NCBI GenBank assembly: GCA_019247395.1
Contig: JAFAOZ010000083.1
Coordinates: forward strand, 1-14,071
Length of the DNA: 14,071 nucleotides
Source of the DNA: Vulcanimicrobiota bacterium
Lineage (GTDB): Bacteria; Vulcanimicrobiota; Vulcanimicrobiia; Vulcanimicrobiales; Vulcanimicrobiaceae
Reading direction: 5' to 3'
The position numbers were made by a program, and so were the translations under genes. Under the pieces are notes generated by a model. That model did not search any database, was not told where the DNA came from, and worked only from the letters and a program-made list of their open reading frames with translations. Numbering within the stretch: position 1 is the first letter of the stretch; the number at the start of each line of letters is the position of its first letter. This document shows, one piece after another, positions 6,405-13,748 of the stretch.

Positions 6405-7653
6405 AGATAGATTCCAAGGCACGATCGACGCGATCTGGCGCATTGAATCGCCGAAGCTGATCGCGACACTCGCACGGATGCTGCGCGACGTCGGCCGCGC
6501 CGAGGATCTCGCGCAGGATGCCTTCGTTGCGGCGCTCGCACAGTGGCCCGACGAAGGCATCCCGCGCAATCCGGGCGCGTGGCTAATGATGGCGGCCAAG
6601 CGTCGCGCAGTCGATCTCATGCGCCGAGGCGAGACGTTTTCACGCAAAGCCCAGACCTATGCGCAGGACGTTGCCGAGACCGAATCGACGAGCGATGTTG
6701 CGGAAGCGTACGAGGAGATCGACGACGACATGCTGCGCCTCATCTTCCTCACTTGCCATCCGGTGGTTTCGAAAGAGGCGCACGTCGCGTTGACGCTCAA
6801 GCTCGTCGGCGGCCTCACCACCGCCGAAACTGCCCGGGCATTCCTCGTTCCCGAAACGACGATCGCGCAGCGGATCGTACGCGCGAAGCGCACACTCGCG
6901 GAGGCGCGCGTTCCATTCGAGCTGCCCTCTACCGCGGAGCGTTTGCAGCGGCTGCCCTCGATTCTCGAGACGATCTACCTCATCTTCAACGAGGGATACG
7001 CCGCGAGCGCCGGCGACGACGTGCTGCGGCCGGAGTTGGTAGAGGACGCGCTGCGCTTGGGACGCATGCTGGCCGCACTGATGCCGCACGAAAGCGAGGT
7101 GCACGGCCTCGTCGCACTGATGGAGATTCAGGCCTCGCGCATACGGGCTCGCGTTGGGGCGGATGGCGAACCAATTCTGCTGCTCGATCAAAATCGTGCG
7201 AGGTGGAATCGGTTGCTCATCGCGCGCGGGTTTGCGGCCTTAGCCCGAGCGGAACAGCTTGGCGGATCGCACGGACCATACGTGCTGCAAGCCGCGATCG
7301 GCGCGTGTCACGCACGCGCTGCGACGGCAGAAGCAACTGACTGGGTGCGCATCGCGGCACTCTACGACGCCCTGACGCACGTCATCCGGACGCCCGTCGT
7401 CGAGCTCAATCGGGCCGTCGCGGTCGGCATGGCGTACGGGCCGCAAGCGGGGCTCGAGCTCGTCGATAAACTCCTCGACGAGCCCGCGCTGCGCAACTAT
7501 CATCTGCTACCGAGCGTCCGCGCCGATCTTTTGATCAAACTTAGCCGGCCAGCCGACGCGCGCGCCGAGTTCGAGCGCGCGGCATCGCTCGCACGAAATG
7601 CGCGGGATCGAAAGCTGTTGCTCGAACGCGCGCAAGCGTGCTCGGTGGGTTAA
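6397..7653 (+). CDS. ECF42-type RNA polymerase sigma factor with C-terminal TPR extension
   Basis: The 418-aa protein starts at GTG 6397 inside the YCII stop region. Residues about 20-77 are sigma region 2 (DVGRAEDLAQDAFVAAL, NPGAWLMMAAKRRAVDLMRR). Residues about 110-170 hold region 4, with the signature DDMLRLIFLTCHPVVS then GGLTTAETARAFLVPETTIA and a helix-turn-helix ending RIVRAKRTL. Residues about 187-290 match the DUF6596-like extension (LPSILETIYLIFNEGYAAS). The rest is TPR-like (ELNRAVAVGMAYGPQAGLEL, LPSVRADLLIKL). This architecture and the adjacent DGPF gene are diagnostic of the ECF42 group, in which the C-terminal extension is thought to replace an anti-sigma factor in controlling activity. 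It directs polymerase to a small regulon, likely including its own operon. Its stop shares bases with the convergent GloVer gene. Confidence 0.95.
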   Translation: MPEDRFQGTIDAIWRIESPKLIATLARMLRDVGRAEDLAQDAFVAALAQWPDEGIPRNPGAWLMMAAKRRAVDLMRRGETFSRKAQTYAQDVAETESTSDVAEAYEEIDDDMLRLIFLTCHPVVSKEAHVALTLKLVGGLTTAETARAFLVPETTIAQRIVRAKRTLAEARVPFELPSTAERLQRLPSILETIYLIFNEGYAASAGDDVLRPELVEDALRLGRMLAALMPHESEVHGLVALMEIQASRIRARVGADGEPILLLDQNRARWNRLLIARGFAALARAEQLGGSHGPYVLQAAIGACHARAATAEATDWVRIAALYDALTHVIRTPVVELNRAVAVGMAYGPQAGLELVDKLLDEPALRNYHLLPSVRADLLIKLSRPADARAEFERAASLARNARDRKLLLERAQACSVG

Positions 7654-8891
7654 GTCGGCATCTCGAGCTTTAGCGTAAAGACCGTGCCGAAACTGTTGGC
7701 CCCGCCTTTCTCGGTTGTGCCTACGAGGCGGCCACCCTCGTAGCTTAGAGCGGCGTTGGGGTTTGCTCCGTCCAACGCCGAGCCGAAGCTATGCAGCACT
7801 TTTTCGGTTCCGTTCGTTTCGATGGTGAAGATTGTGCCGGACCCGTTCGCACCGCCTTGGTAGGTCGTGCCGTAGAGCGCGCCGCCAACTTCGATCAGGC
7901 TTGCCCCGGGAGCGCTCCCGTCGGTACCCTTGCCAAAACTGTGAAGCACTCTTTCGGCGCCACCGAGCGTGATGCTGAAGGCGGTTCCACACGAGCTGCA
8001 CTTATGTGCGCCGCCGCCGGTAGTGGTGCCGTAGAGCGTACCGTTTACGAAGATCAACGGCGCGAAGGGGAAATAGCCGTCAGTTCCCTTGCCGAAACTG
8101 TGCAGCACTTTCTCCTTGCCACCCGTCGTGATGCTGAACACGGTGCCGCATCCGCTCGCTCCCGTCACATTGGAGGCGTTCGCACCGCCTTCCGAGGTTG
8201 TGCCATAGAGCCTTCCGTTTACGTGTATCAGGCCGGCGAACGGGAAACTGCCGTCGTTTCCTTGGCCGAAGCTGTAGAGCACCTTCTCTTTGCCGCCTGG
8301 CGTAATGCTGTAGACCGTCCCGCACGTCGCTCCGCTCATGCAGCTGTTTGCACCGCCCTCGAAGGTCGTGCCGTAGAGCGTGCCGTTCACATCGATCACG
8401 CCCCCGGACGGGAAAACGCCGTCGGCTCCGTTGCCGAAGCTGTGCAGCACCTTCTCAACGCCGCCCGTAGTGACGCTAAAGAGTGTGCCAAGGCCATATG
8501 TTCCGCCAAACTCAGTTGTGCCATAGAGCGTTCCACCAACGTTTGTAAGGCTTGAGTCCGGCAATTGGCCATCGTTTCCCAGGCCCATGCTGTACAGAAC
8601 TTTCTCGGCCCCGCGCGCGATGCTGAAGACCGCGCCTGATCCGTTCTCACCGCCTCGGGTGGTCGTGCCGTAGCGTGTGCGATGGTCGCCGACCAGAGCC
8701 GATTGAGGAGTATGGCCATCGGGTTCCACGCCAAAGCTATACAGAACACTGTAGCTCGATGGCTTAGCTTCTCGGTTCGGAACGACGTTTGGAGTGTATT
8801 GCAAGCGCGAGAGACCGGTTGGGGGCGAGCATGCCGCTATGATGATGCAGCAGGCGAACCGCGCACAAGAGCCCAAAGGCGAGAGCTTCAT
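7650..8891 (-). CDS. Seven-copy GloVer (Gloeo_Verruco) repeat lipoprotein
   Basis: The 413-aa protein has a lipoprotein signal: MKLSPLGSCARFACCIIIAAC with lipobox IAAC and lipidated Cys21. A linker of about 25 residues precedes seven repeats of about 46-58 residues covering residues 48-409, so the whole mature protein is repeat. The consensus of a repeat is KVLHSFG.G.DG..P...LI.VNG.LYGTT..GGAN..GTVFSIT.GG. The Gloeo_Verruco repeat is known from bacterial surface and secreted proteins of unknown role. Seven units would suit a closed seven-bladed beta-propeller (inference). Repeats 3 and 5 have C-x5-C and C-x2-C in their inter-strand insert and repeat 4 one Cys there, suggesting local disulfides outside the cytosol. 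TAGGAGG lies 8 nt before ATG 8891 and covers the stop of the upstream lipoprotein gene, 12 bp away. Confidence 0.93.
   Translation of the reverse strand: MKLSPLGSCARFACCIIIAACSPPTGLSRLQYTPNVVPNREAKPSSYSVLYSFGVEPDGHTPQSALVGDHRTRYGTTTRGGENGSGAVFSIARGAEKVLYSMGLGNDGQLPDSSLTNVGGTLYGTTEFGGTYGLGTLFSVTTGGVEKVLHSFGNGADGVFPSGGVIDVNGTLYGTTFEGGANSCMSGATCGTVYSITPGGKEKVLYSFGQGNDGSFPFAGLIHVNGRLYGTTSEGGANASNVTGASGCGTVFSITTGGKEKVLHSFGKGTDGYFPFAPLIFVNGTLYGTTTGGGAHKCSSCGTAFSITLGGAERVLHSFGKGTDGSAPGASLIEVGGALYGTTYQGGANGSGTIFTIETNGTEKVLHSFGSALDGANPNAALSYEGGRLVGTTEKGGANSFGTVFTLKLEMPT
7665..8750 (-). repeat. Coding tandem repeat array, seven units of about 140-175 bp
   Basis: These are the GloVer units inside the lipoprotein gene. 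In residues they are 48-96, 97-146, 147-202, 203-260, 261-313, 314-363 and 364-409. The LYGTT core is degenerate in the first (RYGTT) and last (LVGTT) units, which is common at the ends of an expanded array. The middle units are most alike. Length variation sits almost entirely in the loop between GGAN and GT-[VAI]-[FY], where units 3-5 carry Cys-containing inserts. Confidence 0.9.
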
Positions 8892-8903
8892 TTGCGTTGC
8901 CTC

Positions 8904-9995
8904 CTATCTGCCTCTCACGGTATCGCACGACACGGCGCCGGTGCTTGAGCTGCTCATTGTGAACTCGACCGAGGGATACCGTAACTGCGGTGGATTTTTA
9001 GGCGCTTCTACGAAAAAGAGATTGTTCGTTTCCCCGGTCGTTCCGGTGTTAGCTGGGCACGCCGGTTTCTTTGTCAGGCCCGTGTCGGTCTGAATGCTCA
9101 CGGTTATCGTCGACCCCGCATTAAAGTTCGCGACATCGCCGCCGGCATCACCGACAATGTTGAACTCGGCACCGGTCCAGTTGTCGACGAGATCCACGAC
9201 ACCGTCGCTTTGAATGTTGCGCATACCGTATTCGGTGGTACCGAATGAAAGATAAATGCTGTCGCCGTTCGGGGACGCCCGGCCGGTTTCGATTAACTGC
9301 CCCAGATCTTTCACGGAAATGTTGGGAATTCTCACGGCCTGGCTATTTTGGTAGCATCCAATGCCGACATAGATCCAATTGCCGCTAGGAGGACAGCCAC
9401 TCAAGTGGCCTCTTTGAATCGGCATCGGAACGAGCCAAGACTCGATGAAGAGGAACCCTTTCCTCTTGTGCGAGGGATTTTCGAAAACGAACTGTTCCCA
9501 GCCACCACAATAGGTTATGCTGCCGCACGCCGGCGTCGGGAAGAACTGCGAGTTCAGTTGCAAGGTATAGCTGTTTAAACCTTGCACGCCGCAACAGCCC
9601 ACGCTGCGCACACTTCTTACGCCTTTCACGTTAGGAAACGCGCCGATCGCTTTGGACATGAGATGCGGGCTCGTGTCGGCCGTAAAGTCGCGGCCGCCAC
9701 CTACGGTTTGCCCCAATGCCTGTTGCTTGGAGCGTGGAACCGGATAAAAGTGATGCGGCGGCGGAGCCGAGCAATCGATACGTGCCCATTGCGTCGACGG
9801 ATAGGTCGCCTGAAAACATCCAGCACCTGGCAAATCGCTTTGCGTCAACGCAAAATGCCAGGAATCCATCGATGCGGCAGTCTTACCGGCCGCGTTCGCA
9901 ATGCTATTGGGCGGTTGAAACGATTGTGCAAAATTCGAGCACGCCGCTAGAGAAGCAGAAAGTAACCCGATAAGAACCAGTCGTGAAGATTTCAT
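8904..9995 (-). CDS. Cysteine-rich secreted lipoprotein of unknown function
   Basis: The 363-aa protein from ATG 9995 has a clear lipoprotein signal, MKSSRLVLIGLLSASLAAC with lipobox LAAC (Cys19) followed by Ser, which usually sends the protein to the outer membrane in diderms. The mature part has ten further cysteines (for example GAGCFQATYPSTQW, RIDCSAPPP, VGCCGVQG, PACGS, TYCGGW, SGCPPSG, GIGCYQN), an even number consistent with disulfides, and many aromatic and beta-prone stretches. The opening GCFQATYP..QW..IDC..PPP resembles a motif of uncharacterised secreted proteins, but I cannot name the family or a function. No catalytic motif stands out. GAAAGG about 8 nt upstream supports ATG 9995 over a GTG one codon earlier. 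It is the first gene of a pair with the GloVer lipoprotein. Confidence 0.88.
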   Translation of the reverse strand: MKSSRLVLIGLLSASLAACSNFAQSFQPPNSIANAAGKTAASMDSWHFALTQSDLPGAGCFQATYPSTQWARIDCSAPPPHHFYPVPRSKQQALGQTVGGGRDFTADTSPHLMSKAIGAFPNVKGVRSVRSVGCCGVQGLNSYTLQLNSQFFPTPACGSITYCGGWEQFVFENPSHKRKGFLFIESWLVPMPIQRGHLSGCPPSGNWIYVGIGCYQNSQAVRIPNISVKDLGQLIETGRASPNGDSIYLSFGTTEYGMRNIQSDGVVDLVDNWTGAEFNIVGDAGGDVANFNAGSTITVSIQTDTGLTKKPACPANTGTTGETNNLFFVEAPKNPPQLRYPSVEFTMSSSSTGAVSCDTVRGR

Positions 9996-10013
9996 CACGT
10001 TAACCTTTCAAAC

Positions 10014-10034
10014 GGAAGCCGCCGAGCCGCTTCC
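10014..10034 (-). promoter_or_regulatory. Hairpin just upstream of the lipoprotein ribosome site
   Basis: GGAAGC (10014-10019) and GCTTCC (10029-10034) form a perfect 6-bp stem with a 9-nt loop. On the minus-strand transcript it ends about 4 nt before the GAAAGG ribosome site of the gene starting at 9995. It could protect the mRNA end or modulate translation. It has no T-run and is not a terminator. Confidence 0.35.
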
Positions 10035-10049
10035 ACGTATTCATAAGGA

Positions 10050-10205
10050 CCGGAGGCACGGATTGCATTGGCGAAATCCTCCTCCGGCTAACTGTAAAGG
10101 CAAAAGAGGCCGCCTGTCTTGTTTTTTTTACTTTTGTTGATGATTGCCGCGGAATTTTTAGCCGGTCGTAATCGTCGAGCGGTGATCGCCGAAAGCGGAG
10201 GCACG
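10050..10205. promoter_or_regulatory. Divergent intergenic region with inverted and direct repeats
   Basis: The gap between the divergent genes (9996-10246) contains CCGGAGG (10050-10056) and CCTCCGG (10081-10087), a 7-bp inverted repeat around 24 nt. It also contains a 10-bp direct repeat CGGAGGCACG at 10051-10060 and 10196-10205, and a T8 run near 10122-10129. One copy lies near each gene. The neighbouring regulator has an OmpR/ToxR-type winged helix, a class that often binds direct repeats, so these are candidate operator half-sites (inference). I see no convincing sigma-70 promoter on either strand. Confidence 0.3.
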
Positions 10206-10246
10206 CTCGGGTCCCCTCTGGAATTACAGAGCGGATGGAGCGAGTA

Positions 10247-11584
10247 ATGCGCCCATCGGGAATGGGCCTCCAGCGAGCACCGAGGATCTTTTATTTCGGG
10301 CCGTTCTCGCTTGACGCGTCAGCGGAGCGCCTCTTTCGGCGTGGAAGCCCGATCCATCTGACGAGCAAAGCTTTCCGTCTCCTGCTGCTGTTCGTCTCGA
10401 AACCCGGCGTCACGCTTCGGACTCAGGAAATCATGGCAACGCTCTGGGCCGAAGATGAGCACGCCACGGAGCAGACCCTGCGGCAGCACGTCCTTTTAGT
10501 GCGTCATGCCCTCGAAGACAACGTGGCGGAGCGCTACATCGTCAGCGAGTACGGCTGCGGCTATCGCTTCACCGGCAAAGTTACGGAACGGCCGTCGTCA
10601 TATATGGCGGTCATCGTAGATCAATATTGCGTCGCCGCAAGCGAATTTCAGCGCTCGAGCAGCCCCGCAGGCATGCTCGCAGCGCTTCATATGTACGAAC
10701 GTGCTCTCAGTATCGATCATTCCAGTGCAAACGCCTTAGGCGGCGCGGCGCTGACGCGTATCCTAATGGCGGATTTTCAGTACGACAGACCGCGCGAGCT
10801 CTTGGAGGCCGCACAGAGGCAAGCCGAAGCTGCGTTGCTGCTTCGGCCGGACTGCATCGACGCGGTGCTAGCGCTTTGCAAAGTTAGCCTCGATTATTTC
10901 TGGGACTTTGAACGCGCCCTACGGCTGGCGCAGCGCGCCGCCGATATTGATCCGACGAACCGGATTGCGGCGTTCATGTATCCTTGGATTTTAATTTTGT
11001 CGTCCCGATTTTCTGAAGCCATCGACTTCATCGACGGCCTTCCGCGAGCCACTTCAGCCCTAAACGTGATGGTCACGTGCCGTGCGCTCGCAACGCTCTT
11101 TTCCGGCGACTACGATACGGGACGAAGCGAACTTGCAGCCGCGTCGCGCCGCTGGCCCGACTATTGGTTCGCGCGGACGTTCTTCGGCCTTGCCTTGATT
11201 CTCGTCGGGCACGAACGCGACGCGCTGCGAATCTTCGACGAGGTGCGACTCTCCGCGTACGATCCGCTCGTAGGCAACCAGATGAATGCGCGCTATTTCG
11301 CGGAAGGTTATGCGCTATACACGCGTTTTCGGCTGGGCGACGTCGTGGCTGCCGAAGCTGGGATCGAACGCCTCGCTAGACTTTCGGAATCTCAATTCAT
11401 TCCAGCAACGATATTTGCACTCGCCGAGATCGGCCGCAGGAACTACGGCGAAGCGCAAAAGTACATCAGCCAATGCCGCGACAATCGTGAGTGCTGGTAC
11501 ACCCATCTCGGGGTCGATCCTCTCGTTAAAGAATTACACTTGGACGTCGCCAACCTTTACCAGCCGACTCGCCCAGCGTCCTGA
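10247..11584 (+). CDS. Winged-helix (OmpR/ToxR-type) transcriptional regulator with TPR domain
   Basis: The protein is 445 aa from ATG 10247, which has GGAG 6 nt upstream. ATG 10235 would add four residues but has a poorer site. The first 110 or so residues are a trans_reg_C winged helix: FGPFSLDASAERLFRRG, LTSKAFRLLLLFVSKPG, QEIMATLWAEDEHATEQTLRQHVLLVRHALED and the wing YIVSEYGCGYRF. The rest is alpha-helical with TPR-like units (ALHMYERALSIDHSSANALGG, ALRLAQRAADIDPTN, LARLSESQFIPATIFALAEI). No transmembrane helix is visible, unlike CadC or ToxR, and there is no receiver domain, so it is a cytosolic regulator, probably sensing a ligand or protein partner through the TPR part. It is divergent from the lipoprotein pair and may regulate it and itself (inference). 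Confidence 0.9.
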   Translation: MRPSGMGLQRAPRIFYFGPFSLDASAERLFRRGSPIHLTSKAFRLLLLFVSKPGVTLRTQEIMATLWAEDEHATEQTLRQHVLLVRHALEDNVAERYIVSEYGCGYRFTGKVTERPSSYMAVIVDQYCVAASEFQRSSSPAGMLAALHMYERALSIDHSSANALGGAALTRILMADFQYDRPRELLEAAQRQAEAALLLRPDCIDAVLALCKVSLDYFWDFERALRLAQRAADIDPTNRIAAFMYPWILILSSRFSEAIDFIDGLPRATSALNVMVTCRALATLFSGDYDTGRSELAAASRRWPDYWFARTFFGLALILVGHERDALRIFDEVRLSAYDPLVGNQMNARYFAEGYALYTRFRLGDVVAAEAGIERLARLSESQFIPATIFALAEIGRRNYGEAQKYISQCRDNRECWYTHLGVDPLVKELHLDVANLYQPTRPAS

Positions 11585-11589
11585 CGCGC

Positions 11590-11618
11590 TTGTCTCGCCA
11601 CAAGATGTCGGTTACACT
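11590..11618 (+). promoter_or_regulatory. Candidate sigma-70-like promoter for the 80-aa/583-aa gene pair
   Basis: TTGTCT (11590-11595) and TACACT (11613-11618) are spaced by 17 nt, with four of six consensus bases in each box, about 80 nt before ATG 11697. CTTGT/ACAAG (11589-11593 and 11600-11604) forms a small inverted repeat over the -35, which could be an operator or a weak hairpin after the regulator gene. Confidence 0.35.
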
Positions 11619-11696
11619 TTGTCTCTGGCCGCCACGCGCTCCGCGATACCACCGGTGCCTGGAGCCGTTAGTGGCGTCTTGAGAAAAGAGGCACGC

Positions 11697-11939
11697 ATGA
11701 ACCGGACACTTCAACGAAGCTTCTGGATCTTAGGCGGAATTGCCGCGATCACCGGGTTTCTCGCAATCCTCACGGCCATCGCGCCCGACTGGATCGAACT
11801 CGTGCTTGGCTCGAATCTTGATCTCGGTAACGGATCGATCGAGCGTTTAATCAACATCGGACTGTGCTGCGCGACCGTCGCGTCGTTCATTCTCGCCGCG
11901 CTCGAGTGGCGGCGAACAGGAACTGCGGGCATCACGTAA
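11697..11939 (+). CDS. Small two-helix membrane protein of unknown function
   Basis: The protein is 80 aa. ATG 11697 is preceded by AAAGAGG with about 5-6 nt spacing; the same frame is open further upstream but only as a shadow of the regulator gene. Two hydrophobic segments are visible, about residues 9-29 (FWILGGIAAITGFLAILTAIA) and 51-69 (LINIGLCCATVASFILAAL). They are joined by an acidic loop with DWIELVLGSNLDLGNGSIE, and the C-terminus is basic (EWRRTG). By the positive-inside rule (basic N-terminus MNRTLQR) both ends should be cytosolic and the loop outside. I do not recognise the family with confidence. It is 6 bp upstream of the 583-aa gene, suggesting an operon and possibly joint action at the membrane. 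Confidence 0.75.
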   Translation: MNRTLQRSFWILGGIAAITGFLAILTAIAPDWIELVLGSNLDLGNGSIERLINIGLCCATVASFILAALEWRRTGTAGIT

Positions 11940-11945
11940 GCCGCC

Positions 11946-13697
11946 ATGGCGTTCGAGCTTGAAATCGGCCAGCCGTTGCCAAACGGGGTCATCATCATCG
12001 GCGAGCTGACGCCAGTCAGCGGGATAGCGACCGGTCTTCTTAGGGCAGAGCCGGTTATGGTCGACAGCGTCACCGTCCAGATCGGCGGCGGCGCGCCGGT
12101 CACGGCCGAGCTCTCTTTCGGCGCCACTCGAATCTTCAAAGCCAACGTCCTCGTGCCTGGACCACCCGGGCCCACCGTGGTGACCGTCACGGCCCGCTAT
12201 GATGACGGGCGTCCGCCGCAAACGAAATCGTTCACAGCCATCGCAACAGCAGGCGCCCTAAGCGGTTGCTGGTTGGCCGACGACGGGATGCTGTTCTTTC
12301 TCAATCAGAGCGGCAATACGCTCTGGGGGGTGGGACTCAATCAGGGGCTCGGGCTTCAGGGTCAAGGTCTGAGCGTCACGACGGTGTTTGCAGGCGCGGT
12401 TCAGCCGGTGACGGTCATGGACTCTGCAGGCGTTGGAGTCGCGGGACCACCGATCGGCATTCCTCCGGTAACGCCCGGTATCCAATGCACGTGGGCCGAC
12501 GTCCCGCGCGGTACCCGATCGCTAAGCGGAACGTTGGACCTTGATCCTGAGGGCGGCGCGAGCGGCGTTCAGATCCTAAACGTCGTCGCCCAAACCGGTG
12601 GTTTTACGGCCACGAAGCTGACGCGTGTCGTCTACGCACCGCCGCAGCAGACGGATATTCAGACTCTCTTCGAACTCGTCAATAAAAACGTCAGCGAGGA
12701 CGAAACCTTGGCGAGTGAGGGCGGCACCCTTAACTTGCCCAACCTGACGCCGTACAAAGATCCGGTCGTGGTCTTCGGGAGAGTCGTGAACGCAAACCGG
12801 TACGTGGTCGTAAACCGCAGACCGAGTGATGGCCTGACGTATGCAGATTTCATTTGCACGCAGGGTGGCGGCGGTCTCGACGGCGACATTGACTTCGATC
12901 TCGTTCTCGATGCCGGCTGGCTCGACCCGAACTTCTGGACCGAAGGATGGCAGCCGGGAGTCAACCCGCAGGACTTTCTCGCGAAGGTAAACGCGAGCGA
13001 CGGCAGCCTGCATCTCGAAGTTATCATGTTCGGCCGCGATGCCAGCTGCGCGGAGCCCGAAAGCTACAACAACCCGCCACTGCTGCCGGGCTGGCAGGAA
13101 ATGGACGGGGACAGCGTACTCATCAACGGCCGCCCGCTGAACGGCGCGCTGCAGACGCAGGACCCCGGCCAGCCTCCACCACCCCTGCAAGTTACCGCGA
13201 TCGGCGGTCACTCGGTCGACATCATTGACTCCGTCCGCGTCACCGGTGCCCTAGTGCTGGACTGCGGTCACACGGGCGACCTCGGAACGCTGTTCGATCG
13301 GTGCCAAGCGAGCAATGCGAGCTACGCAAATCAGGAAATCCATCCCATCTACGCCATCGACATCATCAATGCGACGTCGCAGGAAAATCTGAGCGGCGTC
13401 TGGGGCGATAACTATGGCATGACCTATTATGTCAGCCACGTCGGCGACACGGTCTGGTGGTTCGGCATGGGACCGTTTCGCAACGGCAATTTCGCGCAAG
13501 TCTTTCTGGGCGTATCAACGGACGGGACGATCGAAGGGTCCTGGCAGGACGTTCCGCTTGCACCCGGAGTCAGCGGTGAGCCGTTGCAGCTCTCCATCGA
13601 CACGACAAGAATGCTGCTGATGCCAACGTCGTCGGATTCTCTCGCCGACCGAAGGTGGAGGAAACTGTACGACGCGCCAGCTCCGTCGGTACCTTAG
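11946..13697 (+). CDS. Modular beta-rich protein with two copies of a W/G-rich barrel-like domain
   Basis: The protein is 583 aa. Residues about 1-103 are Ig-like beta (SVTVQIGGGAPVTAELSF, TVVTVTARYDDG). Residues about 104-228 and 481-576 are duplicates. Copy 1 has LSGCWLADDGMLFFLNQSGN then TLWGVGL, later TWADVPRGTRSLSGTLDL. Copy 2 has LSGVWGDNYGMTYYVSHVGD then TVWWFGM, later SWQDVPLAPGVSGEPLQL. The middle (about 235-475) is unrecognised, with DFICTQGGGGLDGDIDFDLV, GWLDPNFWTEGWQPG, LHLEVIMFGRDASC and QEIHPIYAIDI. No signal peptide or lipobox is visible, so its location is unclear; four or five cysteines could form disulfides if exported by another route. No enzyme motif is evident, and ligand or carbohydrate binding is only a guess. 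The ATG has no clear ribosome site and follows the 80-aa gene by 6 bp, which suggests coupling. Confidence 0.85.
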   Translation: MAFELEIGQPLPNGVIIIGELTPVSGIATGLLRAEPVMVDSVTVQIGGGAPVTAELSFGATRIFKANVLVPGPPGPTVVTVTARYDDGRPPQTKSFTAIATAGALSGCWLADDGMLFFLNQSGNTLWGVGLNQGLGLQGQGLSVTTVFAGAVQPVTVMDSAGVGVAGPPIGIPPVTPGIQCTWADVPRGTRSLSGTLDLDPEGGASGVQILNVVAQTGGFTATKLTRVVYAPPQQTDIQTLFELVNKNVSEDETLASEGGTLNLPNLTPYKDPVVVFGRVVNANRYVVVNRRPSDGLTYADFICTQGGGGLDGDIDFDLVLDAGWLDPNFWTEGWQPGVNPQDFLAKVNASDGSLHLEVIMFGRDASCAEPESYNNPPLLPGWQEMDGDSVLINGRPLNGALQTQDPGQPPPPLQVTAIGGHSVDIIDSVRVTGALVLDCGHTGDLGTLFDRCQASNASYANQEIHPIYAIDIINATSQENLSGVWGDNYGMTYYVSHVGDTVWWFGMGPFRNGNFAQVFLGVSTDGTIEGSWQDVPLAPGVSGEPLQLSIDTTRMLLMPTSSDSLADRRWRKLYDAPAPSVP

Positions 13698-13738
13698 GGA
13701 CGTCTGCGTTAAGAGTTTTCTTAAGCCGAGCGTCTCCT
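13696..13738. terminator. Candidate bidirectional hairpin between convergent genes
   Basis: The segment folds as AGG/CCT (13696-13698 with 13736-13738), GACG/CGTC (13699-13702 with 13731-13734), a 6x6 internal loop, and a perfect TTAAGA/TCTTAA top stem (13709-13714 with 13719-13724) with loop GTTT. It sits between the stops of the 583-aa gene and the 53-aa gene on the opposite strand. There is no terminal T-run, so its strength is uncertain. Confidence 0.4.
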
Positions 13739-13748
13739 GAGCGCGGTG

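Noticed and set aside
6543..7340. Long plus-strand frame of 265 codons inside the sigma-factor gene
   Set aside because: It is an Arg-rich out-of-frame reading of a GC-rich gene with clear sigma-factor motifs in the correct frame. No domain is recognisable.
7791..8555. Plus-strand 254-codon frame opposite the GloVer gene
   Set aside because: It is periodic only because it is antisense to the tandem repeats. It has no start context and no recognisable motif.
7665..8750. CRISPR or non-coding satellite as an explanation for the periodic sequence
   Set aside because: The unit is about 140-175 bp with protein-level conservation, indels in multiples of three and no short identical repeat-spacer pattern. 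It is a coding repeat.
11286..11696. Upstream extension of the 80-aa membrane protein frame
   Set aside because: This part overlaps the regulator gene and has a Ser/Arg/Asn-rich composition without motifs. The ribosome site and the hydrophobic protein begin at 11697.
12576..13211. Minus-strand 211-codon frame opposite the 583-aa gene
   Set aside because: Arg/Val-rich composition typical of antisense frames in GC-rich DNA. The plus strand carries duplicated domain motifs and operon spacing.
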